Origin: Candidatus Eisenbacteria bacterium
GTDB taxonomy: Bacteria; Eisenbacteria; RBG-16-71-46; JACRLI01
Reading direction: 5' to 3'
Length of the DNA stretch: 64,000 bases
Assembly (NCBI GenBank): GCA_016235265.1
Contig: JACRLI010000015.1
Location: 197,335-261,334 of the forward strand
Positions within the stretch are counted from its first letter, which is position 1. Each line of letters starts with the position of its first letter. The notes under the pieces are model-generated. The model saw nothing but the letters and a program-made list of their open reading frames with translations. It made no database searches and was not told the DNA's origin. Of the stretch, positions 1-8,829 are shown piece after piece. The translations under genes were made by a program, and so were the position numbers.

Positions 1-1088
1 TCCGGCGGCATCGCGAAGCCGGCCACCAGCAGTCCCAGGGCGACGAGCCGCCACCACTTCGGCTGGGAGCGGTACAGCAGCGTCAGCTCCGCGCGCAGCA
101 GCGCGAACAGCCGGCCGCGCGACGGCGCCGGCCCCAGCGGCGTCAGGCGCGCGGGCGCGACGACGTCCATGAGCGCTCCCGGGCCGGCCTCGGGCACGCC
201 CTCCGCGGGCTCACCGCCCCCGGCGGCGGGCCCCCGGCGCCCACCACGGCGCGCCGCGGGATCGAAGCGATCGAAGAACACCGCGGCCAGCAATGCCACT
301 CCCAGCGCCACGCCCACCCACATCAACCGCTCCAGCATCAACGCGCCGGTCCAGCGCACCCCCTCCCACACGAAGGTCTGCACCGGGACCGCCCCGGAGT
401 AGCCGATCAGGAAGCCGCCCTGGTAGGACGGGTACGCCGCTCGACACGCGGCGCCCATGCTGGAATACAGCAGTCGGATTCCCTGCATGTCCCAGCCTGT
501 GAAGAGCGCCACCGAGATCGAGGTGGCCCACAGCCCCGCGTAGATGGCGTTGCCCGCGCTCCCGGAGAGACCCGGGGCGCACTCGAAGAACACCGCCAGC
601 GCCGCGGTGACCGCCATCGCCGGAAGAGCGATCAGCAGGAACGGGTTCAGCAGCGGCCACCAGTCCACGTGCGCCGACTCGCCGCGGATCCCCTGCATCG
701 CCAGCGCGGCCAGCGCCAGCACCGCGACCATCGAGGCCAGCGTCAGGAAGTTGCTCAACATCTTCGCCAGCGTGTAGAGCGGCCGGCGCATCGGCGTGGC
801 CGCCAGGATCTGCCCCACGCCGGTGATCCGGTCGCGCTCGACGCTGTTCCGCACCACGTAGAAACCGGCCAGCGAGAGCATGGTGGTGACCACCGTGGCC
901 ATCAGCCCGCCGATCCAGGCGGAGTTGTACTCGCCGCGGTAGTGGTCCAGCCGAAGCATGAACTGGCCGGCGTTCACCGAGTAGCCCAGCCACGCGGCCA
1001 GCGCCAGCGTGACCAGGAAGGCGTGCCGGCGCACCCGCTCCAGGAAGTCGGCCCGCACCATGCGCAGGAGGATGCGGGCGGTCTTCAC
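1..1088 (-). CDS. ABC-2 type transporter permease (C-terminus cut by window edge)
   Basis: Membrane subunit of an exporter working with the ATPase gene directly upstream. The minus-strand frame from GTG at 1088 stays open to base 1, giving about 362 codons without a stop. The start (VKTARILLRMVRADF) is followed by hydrophobic stretches, for example around LVTLALAAWLGY and MATVVTTMLSLAGFYVV, and by a charged cytoplasmic segment (RNSVERDRITGVGQI) typical of ABC-2 permeases. A Gly/Pro/Ala-rich hydrophilic loop precedes the last visible segment, RLFALLRAELTLLYR, suggesting a second repeat of the ABC-2 fold beyond the edge. The GTG start overlaps the ATPase stop in a GTGA, so the two are translationally coupled. 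The substrate is unknown. Confidence 0.8.
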   Translation of the reverse strand, partial: MKTARILLRMVRADFLERVRRHAFLVTLALAAWLGYSVNAGQFMLRLDHYRGEYNSAWIGGLMATVVTTMLSLAGFYVVRNSVERDRITGVGQILAATPMRRPLYTLAKMLSNFLTLASMVAVLALAALAMQGIRGESAHVDWWPLLNPFLLIALPAMAVTAALAVFFECAPGLSGSAGNAIYAGLWATSISVALFTGWDMQGIRLLYSSMGAACRAAYPSYQGGFLIGYSGAVPVQTFVWEGVRWTGALMLERLMWVGVALGVALLAAVFFDRFDPAARRGGRRGPAAGGGEPAEGVPEAGPGALMDVVAPARLTPLGPAPSRGRLFALLRAELTLLYRSQPKWWRLVALGLLVAGFAMPP

Positions 1089-1966
1089 GCCCGGGCCTCG
1101 CGGCGCGTCGCGGTCCACAACAGGTAGGCGTCCTCCAGTGTCGGCGGGACCTGCCGCGCGCCGGGGCCCGGGGGCCCGTCCGAGACCAGGCGCAGGTGCA
1201 CCCCGTCGCCGCGGCGCACCGCGCCGCTGATGCGCAGGCGCGCGCGGGCCGCCGCCAGCTCCGAGCTGGGGATCACCCACTCCCATGCGCGGCCCTCGCT
1301 GCCGCGCAGCAATTCCTCGGGCGAGGCGTGCGCCAGCAGCGTCCCGCGGTCCAGGATGGCGATCTCGGTGGCCACCGCCTCCACGTCCGAGACGATGTGG
1401 GTGGAGAGGATCACGATGCGCTCTCCGGAGAGATCCGAGAGCAGGTTGCGGAAGCGCGCGCGCTCCTCGGGGTCCAGCCCGGAGGTGGGCTCGTCCACGA
1501 TGAGCAGCTTCGGGTCGTTGAGCAGCGCCTGCGCGATGCCCACGCGCTGCCGCATCCCGCCGGAGAAGGAGCCCAGCGGTTGCCGCAGCACCCCCGCCAG
1601 GTTGGTGAGCTGCACCAGCTCTTCGATGCGGCGGCGCGCGGCGCGCCCGTCGAGGCCCTTCACCGCGGCCATGTATTCCAGGAACTCGCGCGCGTTGAGA
1701 TTGGGATACACGCCGAAGTCCTGCGGCAGGTATCCCAGGGCCGAGCGCAGGCCGTCGGGGTGGGCCACGATGTCCGTGCCATCCCAGGTCACCGAGCCCT
1801 CGGTGGGCCGCGTGATGGTGGCCAGGATGCGCATCAGTGTGGATTTCCCTGCCCCGTTGGGCCCCAGCAGTCCCAGCACGCCGGGGCCGAGGTCCAGGCT
1901 GAAGCCGCGGAGGCCCCAGACGTTTCCGGGGTAGCGCTTGCCGACGTCGCGGATTTCGAGGTTCAA
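1085..1966 (-). CDS. ABC transporter ATP-binding protein
   Basis: Cytoplasmic ATPase that powers the adjacent ABC-2 permease. The 293 residues include Walker A GPNGAGKS (35-42), Q-loop Q82, signature SGGMRQR (135-141), Walker B LLIVDEP (154-160) and switch His190, all intact. The C-terminal 80 residues are the usual accessory region of drug or lipid exporter ATPases (CcmA/NatA type). The start is a TTG at 1966, supported by GGAGG a few bases upstream and by homology beginning at once (NLEIRDVGKRY). The upstream 275-bp spacer is shared with the divergent acyltransferase gene. The transported molecule cannot be told from sequence. Confidence 0.93.
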   Translation of the reverse strand: MNLEIRDVGKRYPGNVWGLRGFSLDLGPGVLGLLGPNGAGKSTLMRILATITRPTEGSVTWDGTDIVAHPDGLRSALGYLPQDFGVYPNLNAREFLEYMAAVKGLDGRAARRRIEELVQLTNLAGVLRQPLGSFSGGMRQRVGIAQALLNDPKLLIVDEPTSGLDPEERARFRNLLSDLSGERIVILSTHIVSDVEAVATEIAILDRGTLLAHASPEELLRGSEGRAWEWVIPSSELAAARARLRISGAVRRGDGVHLRLVSDGPPGPGARQVPPTLEDAYLLWTATRREARA

Positions 1967-2127
1967 GGCGGCCTCCGTGGAAGGGGCTCGACTCGTCGGA
2001 CGGGCATCGGGGAACGACTCTTGGAAACCGGGCGAGCCCGGCCCTGGCGAAAGAGCGGGGACATGATAGCTGACGAGCGGATTGGCCCGGGGGTTTCAAT
2101 GTCCGGGCGCGGGCATCGGCCCGGCCG

Positions 2128-2200
2128 CGTCACGGTCCCGCCCCATCAGGGCCCGGCTGCCATCACGGCCCGCCACACATCACGGCCCCCATCACGGCCC
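2128..2200. repeat. Direct-repeat cluster (CATCACGGCCC) in a divergent intergenic region
   Basis: Three exact copies of CATCACGGCCC start at 2161, 2178 and 2190. A one-mismatch copy (CATCAGGGCCC) starts at 2144 and a weaker one (CGTCACGGTCC) at 2128. The first four starts are 16-17 bp apart. The array sits in the 1967-2241 spacer between the ABC ATPase and the acyltransferase, just before the latter's start. It could be a regulator's operator or a slippage-prone simple repeat. No convincing promoter boxes were seen in the spacer. Confidence 0.5.
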
Positions 2201-2241
2201 ACCGCCTTGACTTCCCCCTCCCCCCTTCATACCTTGACCGG

Positions 2242-3216
2242 GTGAATCCCGATCTCCCCCGCGGCCCGGCCGGCCGTCTCGCCCTCGCCGCCTATCATCT
2301 CGTGGGCCTGCCGTGCGCGGCGCTGCTGCACGCCGTCCCCGTGGCGACCGTGCGCGTGTTCTCGGCGTGCGCAGACGCCGCCGACCCGTCAGCGGTCCGC
2401 TGCTTCCTGTCCAACCTCGAGCGCGTGGCACCGCGGCTCACCGCCGCGCGGCGCCGGAGCGTGGCGCGAAGCATGCAACGGGCGCGCGTGCGCACCATCC
2501 TCGAGATGATCGCGGCGCCGGCCCGGAGTGCCTCCTGGCTGCGGCGCCAGGTCCAGGTGCACGGGCTGGAGGCGCTCCGCGCGAGCGCATCTTCCGGTGC
2601 CGGGGCAGTGGTGGTCTGGAATCACGTGGGCATCCCCGACGTCGGGATCCGCACCCTCGCCGCGCACGGACTGCCCACGACCGCGCACGCCGACCGGCCG
2701 CTGGGGCCGCTGCTGTGGCGGGGAGTGATCCGCTCCCGCGCCGGCCAGGGAGTGCACTACCGCCCCCGCACCTCGGGCACCGCGCCGCTGCTGGAGGCGC
2801 TGCGCCGCGGGGAACTCGCCGGCATCGCCTGGGACGGGTACCAGCCGCGGGGTGAGCGGGATGCGGCTCGCGGCCTGGACGCCGCCGTGGCGCTGTCGAG
2901 GCGTTCAGGCGCGCCCCTGTGGCGCGCCCGATGCCTGCCGACGGACCACGGTTTCGAGCTCTTCCTCGAGGGCCCGGTCGCCGCACCCCGCGGCGCGGCC
3001 TGCACGCTGCGGCTCAAGCGTGCCCTGGTGGAGGCGGAGGGCCGGCTGATCGCCACGCACCTGGACCACTGGGGCCTGTGTCGCGAACTGCGCTGGGACG
3101 AGCCCGCCGCCTTCGGCGCGGAACCGGCCCGGAGGGCCGACAGCCCTGCCACGGCCCGCCCATGCGAGCCGGCCCGCTCTGCCCCGGAGACCACGCCGTG
3201 CGCATCGCGATCGTAA
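2242..3216 (+). CDS. LpxL/PatA-like lysophospholipid acyltransferase family protein
   Basis: Predicted membrane-associated acyltransferase of the HtrB/LpxL/PatA superfamily, which move acyl chains onto lipid A precursors or phosphatidylinositol mannosides. The key support is the H-x4-D catalytic motif in VVWNHVGIPD (His128, Asp133), followed at about 185-205 by a segment (ALRRGELAGIAWDGYQPRG) matching the family's second conserved block. The length (324 aa) is normal. The start is GTG at 2242 with only a weak ribosome site. The last six codons overlap the following GT4 gene, implying coupling. The acyltransferase-GT4 order resembles the patA-pimA pair of actinobacteria. The acceptor lipid is inferred, not shown. 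Confidence 0.72.
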   Translation: MNPDLPRGPAGRLALAAYHLVGLPCAALLHAVPVATVRVFSACADAADPSAVRCFLSNLERVAPRLTAARRRSVARSMQRARVRTILEMIAAPARSASWLRRQVQVHGLEALRASASSGAGAVVVWNHVGIPDVGIRTLAAHGLPTTAHADRPLGPLLWRGVIRSRAGQGVHYRPRTSGTAPLLEALRRGELAGIAWDGYQPRGERDAARGLDAAVALSRRSGAPLWRARCLPTDHGFELFLEGPVAAPRGAACTLRLKRALVEAEGRLIATHLDHWGLCRELRWDEPAAFGAEPARRADSPATARPCEPARSAPETTPCASRS

Positions 3217-4349
3217 CCCAATCCTTCTACCCGCGCCTCGGCGGGCTCACCGAGCACACCGCGCACACCGCGCGCGAGTTGATGCGCCGCGGCCACGACG
3301 TGACGGTGATCACCGGCGCGCCCTCGGAGCCACGCGAGGTGGCCACAGATTTCCGCTGCGTGCGCCTGGGCCGCAACATGTCGGTGCCGATGCTGGGCGG
3401 CGTGTCCGACGTGGCCATCGGACGGGGCCTGCGCCAGGACCTCTCGCGGCTGCTCACGCCGGGCAACTTCGACGTGGTGCACGTGCACTCGCCGTTCATC
3501 CCCACGCTGCCGCTGTTCGCCTGCGACGCCAGCCGCGTGCCGGTGGTGGGCCACTTCCATTCGTACGCCCGGCGACACTGGCTGATGGCCGCGTGGCGCC
3601 CCTACCTCCGGCCCCGCTACCGCGCCCTCACGCGGCGCCTGGCGGTGAGCCCCGCGGCGCTGGAGTTCCTGGGCCGTTACTTCGACACCGCGGGCGTGCG
3701 CGTGGTGCCCAGCGGCGTGGACCCCAACCGCTTCCATCCCGAAGTGCCCGCCTACTCGCGGCTGCGGGACGGGCGCGTGAACCTGCTCTTCGTGGGCCGC
3801 CTGGAGCCGCGCAAGGGCCTGCAGGTACTGCTTTCGGCGCTGCGCCGGCTCAACCTGGGCGACCGCGTGCGGCTGCTGGTGGTGGGCGACGGACCGCTGC
3901 GCGAGCCGCTGATGGCCCAGGCCGCCTTCGCCCGCTGCGAGGTGCTGTTCCTGCGCAGCGTGAGCCCCGAGCTGCTGCCACGTTTCTATGCCTCGGCCGA
4001 CATCTTCTGCGCGCCGGCCACCCGCAACGAGAGCTTCGGGATCGTGCTGCTGGAAGCACTCGCCAGCGGGCTGCCGGTGCTGGCCACCGACATGCCCGGG
4101 TACCGCTACGTGGTGCGTCACGGCGTGGACGGCGTGCTGGTGGCCCGCCGGGGGGCGGCCGGCTGGGCCGACGCGCTGCGCTGGATCCTGGACGACGCGG
4201 CCACCCGCGAGACGCTGGCGCGCCGCGCCCGCGCCCGCGCCATGGAATTCGCCTGGCCGGTGGTCGTGGACCAGCTCGAGGAAGAGTACCGCGCCGCCGC
4301 GGGTCTGCCCGCGCCCGCCTCCCCGCGGGCGGCCGCGCCGCGGCCCTAG
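3198..4349 (+). CDS. GT4 glycosyltransferase, PimA-like
   Basis: GT-B fold glycosyltransferase that probably transfers a hexose from a nucleotide sugar to a membrane lipid. The N-terminus has the glycine loop FYPRLGGLTEH. The C-terminal donor domain has VGRLEPRKG and the E-x7-E motif inside NESFGIVLLEALASG. These segments (FDVVHVHSP, EPRKG, ADIFCAPA...ESFGIVLLEA) read much like mycobacterial PimA. GTG at 3198 is chosen because the Rossmann strand starts immediately (VRIAIVTQSF) and it overlaps the acyltransferase end. An in-frame ATG at 3162 would add 12 residues. The Ala/Pro-rich tail is non-conserved. The exact sugar and acceptor are unknown. Confidence 0.85.
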   Translation: MRIAIVTQSFYPRLGGLTEHTAHTARELMRRGHDVTVITGAPSEPREVATDFRCVRLGRNMSVPMLGGVSDVAIGRGLRQDLSRLLTPGNFDVVHVHSPFIPTLPLFACDASRVPVVGHFHSYARRHWLMAAWRPYLRPRYRALTRRLAVSPAALEFLGRYFDTAGVRVVPSGVDPNRFHPEVPAYSRLRDGRVNLLFVGRLEPRKGLQVLLSALRRLNLGDRVRLLVVGDGPLREPLMAQAAFARCEVLFLRSVSPELLPRFYASADIFCAPATRNESFGIVLLEALASGLPVLATDMPGYRYVVRHGVDGVLVARRGAAGWADALRWILDDAATRETLARRARARAMEFAWPVVVDQLEEEYRAAAGLPAPASPRAAAPRP

Positions 4350-4367
4350 GGCCTCGGGACCGCCCCG

Positions 4368-5666
4368 GTGGTGGCCGCGCTCCTTTCCCCGCTCCGCTCC
4401 CGCCCCTTCCGCTGGCTGCTGGCCGGCCAGGCCTTCTCGCTCATCGGCGACCGGCTCAACTACCTCGCGCTGGTGGCGGTGCTTTCCGAGCGCACTTCCC
4501 AGTTCCGGACCGCCGGCGGCGCCGGCACACTCTCGGGCCTCGCGGTGGCGCTGCTGCTGCCCGCGGCGCTGCTGAGCCCGTGGGCCGCCGGTCGGATCGA
4601 CCGCTGGGCGCGGCGGGACGTGATGATCCAGGCCGACGCGGCGCGCGCCGCCCTGACGCTGGGGCTGGCGTTCGCGGTTCCATGGCTGCCCACCTGGGGC
4701 GCGCTGACGCTGGTGGGCGTCGGGGCGGTGGCCAACGTGTTCTTCCTGCCCGCGCGGCTGGCCATCGTGCCCGAGCTGGTGCGCCAGGACGAGCTCAACC
4801 CGGCCAACGCCCTGGGCCTGCTCGCCTCGGTGCTGGCCACGCTGTTCGGAACCCTCCTGGGCGGGCCGCTGCTGGCGCTCATCGGCGTGCGGGGAGCGCT
4901 GATCGCGGACGCGGCCACGTTCGCGATCAGCGTGCTCACGCTGCTGCAGCTGCCGCGGCGGGCGGCGGCCGATGAGGACGCGACCGGAGGCCTCCTGCGG
5001 CCCGCGGCGCCGCCGGTGGAAGCCGGCGCCTCCACCCCCCCGACTCCGCGGCAGGCCCCCGGCGCCGCATCCCCACGCCCCCTGTGGCCCGGTGCCCGCG
5101 GTTTCGCCGAGCTCTTCCGCACCGAGCGCTCGGTGGCCGCCGCGCTGCTGATCTGGACCACCTGGATCGTGGGGGCGCTGCTGCACGTGTGCGGCACGCT
5201 GCGCATCCAGGAATTGAGCCCGCGGATCACCGACCTGCTGGCGCCGGCGCTGGCCGCCGTGGGCGGAGGCGGGGCCATCGGCGCGGCGTTCTTCGGCTCG
5301 CGGCTGCGCCGCGCGCGTTCGCTGCTCTCGGGCGTGGGGCTGTGGGTGGCGGCGGTGGGCCTGGGCCTGCTGGCCCTGGCGACCGATCCCGCGTGGATCG
5401 TGGCGGCCGCGTTCGTGACCGGCTTCGCCACCGCGCCCGTCTACATCCTGGCCGACACCGAGCTGATGGAGGCGCTGCCCGGCTCGGCCCGCGGCGGCGC
5501 GATGGCGGCGCGGGACTTCTTCTGCAAGGCGGGATTCCTGCTGGTGGCGCTGGGGCTGGGGCGGCTGGCGGGCCCGGCGTCCGCTCCGGGCTGGATCGCG
5601 GGGGGCGCGGTGGCGCTGGCGGCCCTGGGCGCCTACTACGCCGTGCGCCGCCCGCTGCGTTCCTAG
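4368..5666 (+). CDS. MFS transporter (MFS_3 / EntS-like)
   Basis: Twelve-helix type secondary transporter of the inner membrane. Features are an N-terminal helix starting at RWLLAGQAFSLIGDRLNYLAL, an MFS motif-A-like loop GRIDRWARRDVM (75-86), and a long Pro/Ala-rich cytoplasmic linker (about 198-245) joining the two halves. The length (432 aa) fits the family. It starts with GTG at 4368, 18 bp after the GT4 stop, so it is probably in the same operon. It may export or flip the glycolipid made by the two upstream genes, but MFS_3 members move many compounds. Its stop codon overlaps the stop of the convergent zinc-ribbon gene. Confidence 0.85.
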   Translation: MVAALLSPLRSRPFRWLLAGQAFSLIGDRLNYLALVAVLSERTSQFRTAGGAGTLSGLAVALLLPAALLSPWAAGRIDRWARRDVMIQADAARAALTLGLAFAVPWLPTWGALTLVGVGAVANVFFLPARLAIVPELVRQDELNPANALGLLASVLATLFGTLLGGPLLALIGVRGALIADAATFAISVLTLLQLPRRAAADEDATGGLLRPAAPPVEAGASTPPTPRQAPGAASPRPLWPGARGFAELFRTERSVAAALLIWTTWIVGALLHVCGTLRIQELSPRITDLLAPALAAVGGGGAIGAAFFGSRLRRARSLLSGVGLWVAAVGLGLLALATDPAWIVAAAFVTGFATAPVYILADTELMEALPGSARGGAMAARDFFCKAGFLLVALGLGRLAGPASAPGWIAGGAVALAALGAYYAVRRPLRS

Positions 5667-6364
5667 AAGTACCTCTCCCCGCAGGCCAGGAACTCGTTCA
5701 GGGCCTCCCGAAAGTACGGCGTCCCCGACGCGATCTCCGGGCCCACCTCGCGGTTGTACATCTCCCACGAGCGCGCGATCTCGGCGGCCAGCAGCTTCAC
5801 CAGCTTGCCGGTATCGTGGCCGGTGCGGCACTCCTCGGGGTGATAGGCCGCCAGGTCGCTGGCCAGCGCGCGCGCCAGGCTGCGCGCGTTTGCGTGCGAA
5901 GCATCCTGCGAACCGTTGGTGGGAAGACCGAAAGGCGAGGGATCGGTGTGGCCGTTGCGCTCCAGCGGACGGGGCCGCACTTCACCGATGGCGCCGCGCG
6001 CGGGACGCGCGCGCTCCAGGTCGGAGGACCACGTGGGCCGTGGCGCACCCTCGGCACCGGCCGGGGCTGCAGCCACGGCAGCTGCGGCTTCCGGAGTGGA
6101 AACGACGGCCGCGGCCGCGGCGGGTGTTGAAACCTGGACGTCGGGCGCGACCGCGCCCGGGGCGGCCGGCCGTTCCCCCGGCGGAACCGGGGCCGGCATT
6201 CGGGGCGAAGTCGCGGACGGAGTCACCCGCGGAACGATGGAAAACACCGCCCGGCAGTGCGGACACCGGGCGCGGACTCCCTGCGGCGGGACAAACCTGG
6301 CCAGCACCCGGTACTTGCGTCGGCAGTGCGGGCAGACGGTGAGGATGGTCGCGTTGTCGGACAT
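5663..6364 (-). CDS. MJ0042-type zinc-ribbon protein of unknown function
   Basis: A 233-residue protein with an N-terminal zinc ribbon: CPHC at 11-14 and CPHC at 34-37 with basic residues between, as in MJ0042/AgaS-like zinc fingers common in delta-proteobacteria and FCB-group bacteria. A low-complexity Ala/Pro/Val linker (about 50-120) follows, then a compact, mainly helical C-terminal domain (about 150-233). ATG at 6364 is chosen because the ribbon begins ten residues later. The frame stays open further upstream, but that stretch looks non-coding. No membrane segment is seen. It lies 395 bp downstream of recG on the same strand and ends tail-to-tail with the MFS gene. Function not recognised. 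Confidence 0.7.
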   Translation of the reverse strand: MSDNATILTVCPHCRRKYRVLARFVPPQGVRARCPHCRAVFSIVPRVTPSATSPRMPAPVPPGERPAAPGAVAPDVQVSTPAAAAAVVSTPEAAAAVAAAPAGAEGAPRPTWSSDLERARPARGAIGEVRPRPLERNGHTDPSPFGLPTNGSQDASHANARSLARALASDLAAYHPEECRTGHDTGKLVKLLAAEIARSWEMYNREVGPEIASGTPYFREALNEFLACGERYF

Positions 6365-6759
6365 GGTGCGCTGATTATCCAGTAAATCGGCCCGGGAGGG
6401 AACACCCCCGCGGGCCTCGGGAACATCGCAGGGTGGCCCCGCGACGGGCCCCTGCCCCGCCGCCACGGCCGCGCCCCCCAACCCACTCTCGTCGCGAATC
6501 CCGCGCGCCCTCCGCTCCGCGCTCACCCACTGCGGCCCGTGCAACAAGTCCGTCCGCATCAGCGGGGACCGGAACGAGCCCCGGAGCAGCGGCGGACGGC
6601 CGGACATGTGGGTCTCCTCTCAGGAAGACGTCGCGGTTGCCGCCAGGGGCCCGCGCTGCGCAAGAGTCCAGGCAGATCGCCCCCGGCGAGGATTCAACGC
6701 CGGAACTCTAGCGCGCCAGCCCCTTCCCGTCGAGAGCCAACCGCAGGGCCTTCCGCGCG
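6365..6759. other. 395-bp spacer between recG and the zinc-ribbon gene
   Basis: No gene was identified here. The zinc-ribbon frame extends to 6607 without a stop, but the encoded residues are Arg/Gly/Pro-rich and lack family features, as expected of open frames in very GC-rich DNA. No Rho-independent terminator with a T-tract was seen after recG. A promoter for the zinc-ribbon gene may lie here but was not identified. Confidence 0.5.
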
Positions 6760-8829
6760 CTAGGCGGTGGTCGCGAGCCGCCGCGCCCCGCGCACGCCTT
6801 CGAGCAACGCCCGCAACCCCGCATGCCCGGGCGCCACAAGCTCCGGATCCTCCCGCACCAGGATCGCCGCCTCCTCCCGCGCCGCCTCCAGCGCCGAAAG
6901 GTCGCGCGCCAGGTCCGCCAGCCGCAGTTCCGGCAGGCCGCTCTGGCGCGTGCCCGCCACCTCGCCCGGGCCCCGGAGCTTCAGGTCTTCCTCGGCGATC
7001 TTGAACCCGTCCTCCGTCTGCTCCAGCACGCGCAACCGCGCCAGCGCCTCCTGCCCCGCTTCCTCGGAGGGCAGCATCGCGAAAACGGAACCGTGCGGAC
7101 CGCGCCCCACGCGCCCCCGCAACTGGTGCAGCTGCGACAACCCGAACAGCTCGGCCTGCTCCACCAGCATGAAGCACGCATTGGGCACGTCCACGCCGAC
7201 CTCGATCACCGTGGTGGCCACCAGGACATCCAGCTCCCCGCGCCGGAAGGCGTCCATGGCGGTCTGCCGCTCCGCGGCCGGCAGCTGCCCGTGCGCCAGT
7301 CCGATGCGCAGGCGGCCCAAGCGCGGGTGGCGCCGCAGCTCCGCGCACATCCGGGTGGCCGCCTTGCGGCTGGAGCGGTCGCTCTCCTCCACCGCGGGGT
7401 ACACTACGTAGGCCTGGCGCCCCTCCCGCACCCGCTCCTCCATGTACTCGTAGATGGACTCGCGCCGGTCATTGCTGGAGAGCCGGGTGCGCACCGGCTG
7501 GCGGCCCGGCGGCTTGCCGCGCATCGCGGTGACGTCCAGGTCGCCGTAGAGCGCCAGCGCCAGGGTGCGCGGGATGGGCGTGGCGGTGAGGATGAGCTGG
7601 TGGACGCCGCGCGCTTTGTCGGCCATGCGGGCGCGCTGCTCCACGCCGAAGCGATGCTGTTCGTCGATCACCGCCAGCGCCAGCGAGCGGAACCTCACGC
7701 GCTCCTCCAGCAGCGCGTGCGTGCCCACGGCCAGGTCCACCTCGCCGGCCTCCAGCGCCGCCAGCACCGTCCGGCGCTCCTTCGCCTTCATGGCCGAGAC
7801 CACCAGCGCCACGCGCGTGCCCAGGGGGGCCATGAAGCGCTGCGCGGACGCGAAGTGCTGGCGGGCGAGGATCTCCGTGGGGGCCAGCACCGCCGCCTGG
7901 CGCCCGGCGGCCTGGGCCGCGGCGCAGGCGGTGAGCGCCACCACCGTCTTGCCGGAGCCCACGTCGCCCAGCAGCAGCCGCTGCATCGCATGGCCCGAAC
8001 GCAGGTCGGCCCCGATGGCTTCCAGCGCCGCGTGCTGGGGCCCGGTCAGCATGAAGGGCAGCGCGTCCACGAAAGCCCGCGCGGCCGCGGCGGCGCAGTC
8101 CAGCACCGGCGAGGGGACGGAGCGCACCCGGGCCCTGCGCGTGAGCAGGGTCCACTGGAGGGCCAGGAATTCTTCGAACACGAATCGGTCGCGGGCTCGT
8201 GCCAGCCGCCCCCAGTCGGAAGGAAAGTGGATTTCGCGCAGCGCCTCCGCGGCGGGCATCAGGCTTCGGGCCGCCAGCAGGTCCGCGGGCAGCGCCTCCA
8301 CGGGCGGCGCCAGGCCCTCGAGGGCCTGGCGGACCCAGCCGCGCATCGCCCGCTGGCTCAGGCCCGCGGTGCCGGGATAGAGCGGCACGATGCGGCCCAG
8401 GTGCAGCTGCTCGCGATCCTCGTCGCTGACCACTTCGAACTCGGGCCCCCGCAGCACCCCTTCGCGGCCGTACTCGGGGGTGCCCCACAGCATCACTTCC
8501 ACCCCGGGGACCAGGATCCGGGACAGGTAGGACTGGTGGTAGAAGATGGCCGTCAGCGGGCCGGTGTCGTCCGCCACCCGGGCGACGAAGTCGGTCCGGC
8601 CGGACCGGGTGCGGCGGGCCTCGCCGCTCACCACCCGGACCAGCACCCCGGCGCGGTCGCCGGGGCGCAGCTGGGAGACCGGCACCAGGGTGGTCCGGTC
8701 CACGTGTCGGCGCGGGAAGTGGCGCGCCAGGTCGGCCGCCGTCTCGAGCCCCAACCGGGCCAGCAGGCGCGCCCGCTGCGGGCCCACCCCCTTCAGAAAC
8801 TGCAGCGGCTGTTGGGGTTGTAGGGTCAG
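6760..8829 (-). CDS. recG: ATP-dependent DNA helicase RecG
   Basis: Branch-migration helicase that remodels stalled replication forks and Holliday junctions. Numbering from the internal GTG at 8787: an N-terminal wedge/OB domain (about 1-230), Walker A GDVGSGKT (274-281), the DEQH box (375-378), TATPIPRT, and the RecG/UvrB-type QLRGRVGRG motif near 560. The C-terminal TRQSG...LPELRLADL segment is also typical. The family's first conserved block (PLQFLKGVGPQRA, cf. PLSSLTGVG in E. coli) begins before the GTG, so that start is too late. The frame continues upstream with no ATG/GTG nearby, and CTG at 8829, 7 nt after AAGGA, is the best candidate. It is divergent from rpmB. Confidence 0.95.
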   Translation of the reverse strand: MTLQPQQPLQFLKGVGPQRARLLARLGLETAADLARHFPRRHVDRTTLVPVSQLRPGDRAGVLVRVVSGEARRTRSGRTDFVARVADDTGPLTAIFYHQSYLSRILVPGVEVMLWGTPEYGREGVLRGPEFEVVSDEDREQLHLGRIVPLYPGTAGLSQRAMRGWVRQALEGLAPPVEALPADLLAARSLMPAAEALREIHFPSDWGRLARARDRFVFEEFLALQWTLLTRRARVRSVPSPVLDCAAAAARAFVDALPFMLTGPQHAALEAIGADLRSGHAMQRLLLGDVGSGKTVVALTACAAAQAAGRQAAVLAPTEILARQHFASAQRFMAPLGTRVALVVSAMKAKERRTVLAALEAGEVDLAVGTHALLEERVRFRSLALAVIDEQHRFGVEQRARMADKARGVHQLILTATPIPRTLALALYGDLDVTAMRGKPPGRQPVRTRLSSNDRRESIYEYMEERVREGRQAYVVYPAVEESDRSSRKAATRMCAELRRHPRLGRLRIGLAHGQLPAAERQTAMDAFRRGELDVLVATTVIEVGVDVPNACFMLVEQAELFGLSQLHQLRGRVGRGPHGSVFAMLPSEEAGQEALARLRVLEQTEDGFKIAEEDLKLRGPGEVAGTRQSGLPELRLADLARDLSALEAAREEAAILVREDPELVAPGHAGLRALLEGVRGARRLATTA

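Noticed and set aside
211..993. Minus-strand frame within the ABC permease region
   Set aside because: The product is Gly/Arg-rich with no hydrophobic helices, whereas another minus-strand frame from 1088 gives a clear membrane permease.
2757..5831. Very long open frame on the minus strand opposite the GT4 and MFS genes
   Set aside because: The translation is Arg/Gly/His/Gln-rich with no family motif, and the plus-strand genes carry clear conserved domains. GC-rich DNA yields such antisense frames.
6365..6607. N-terminal extension of the zinc-ribbon protein
   Set aside because: The zinc-ribbon family starts within ten residues of ATG 6364, and the extension is compositionally like non-coding GC-rich DNA.
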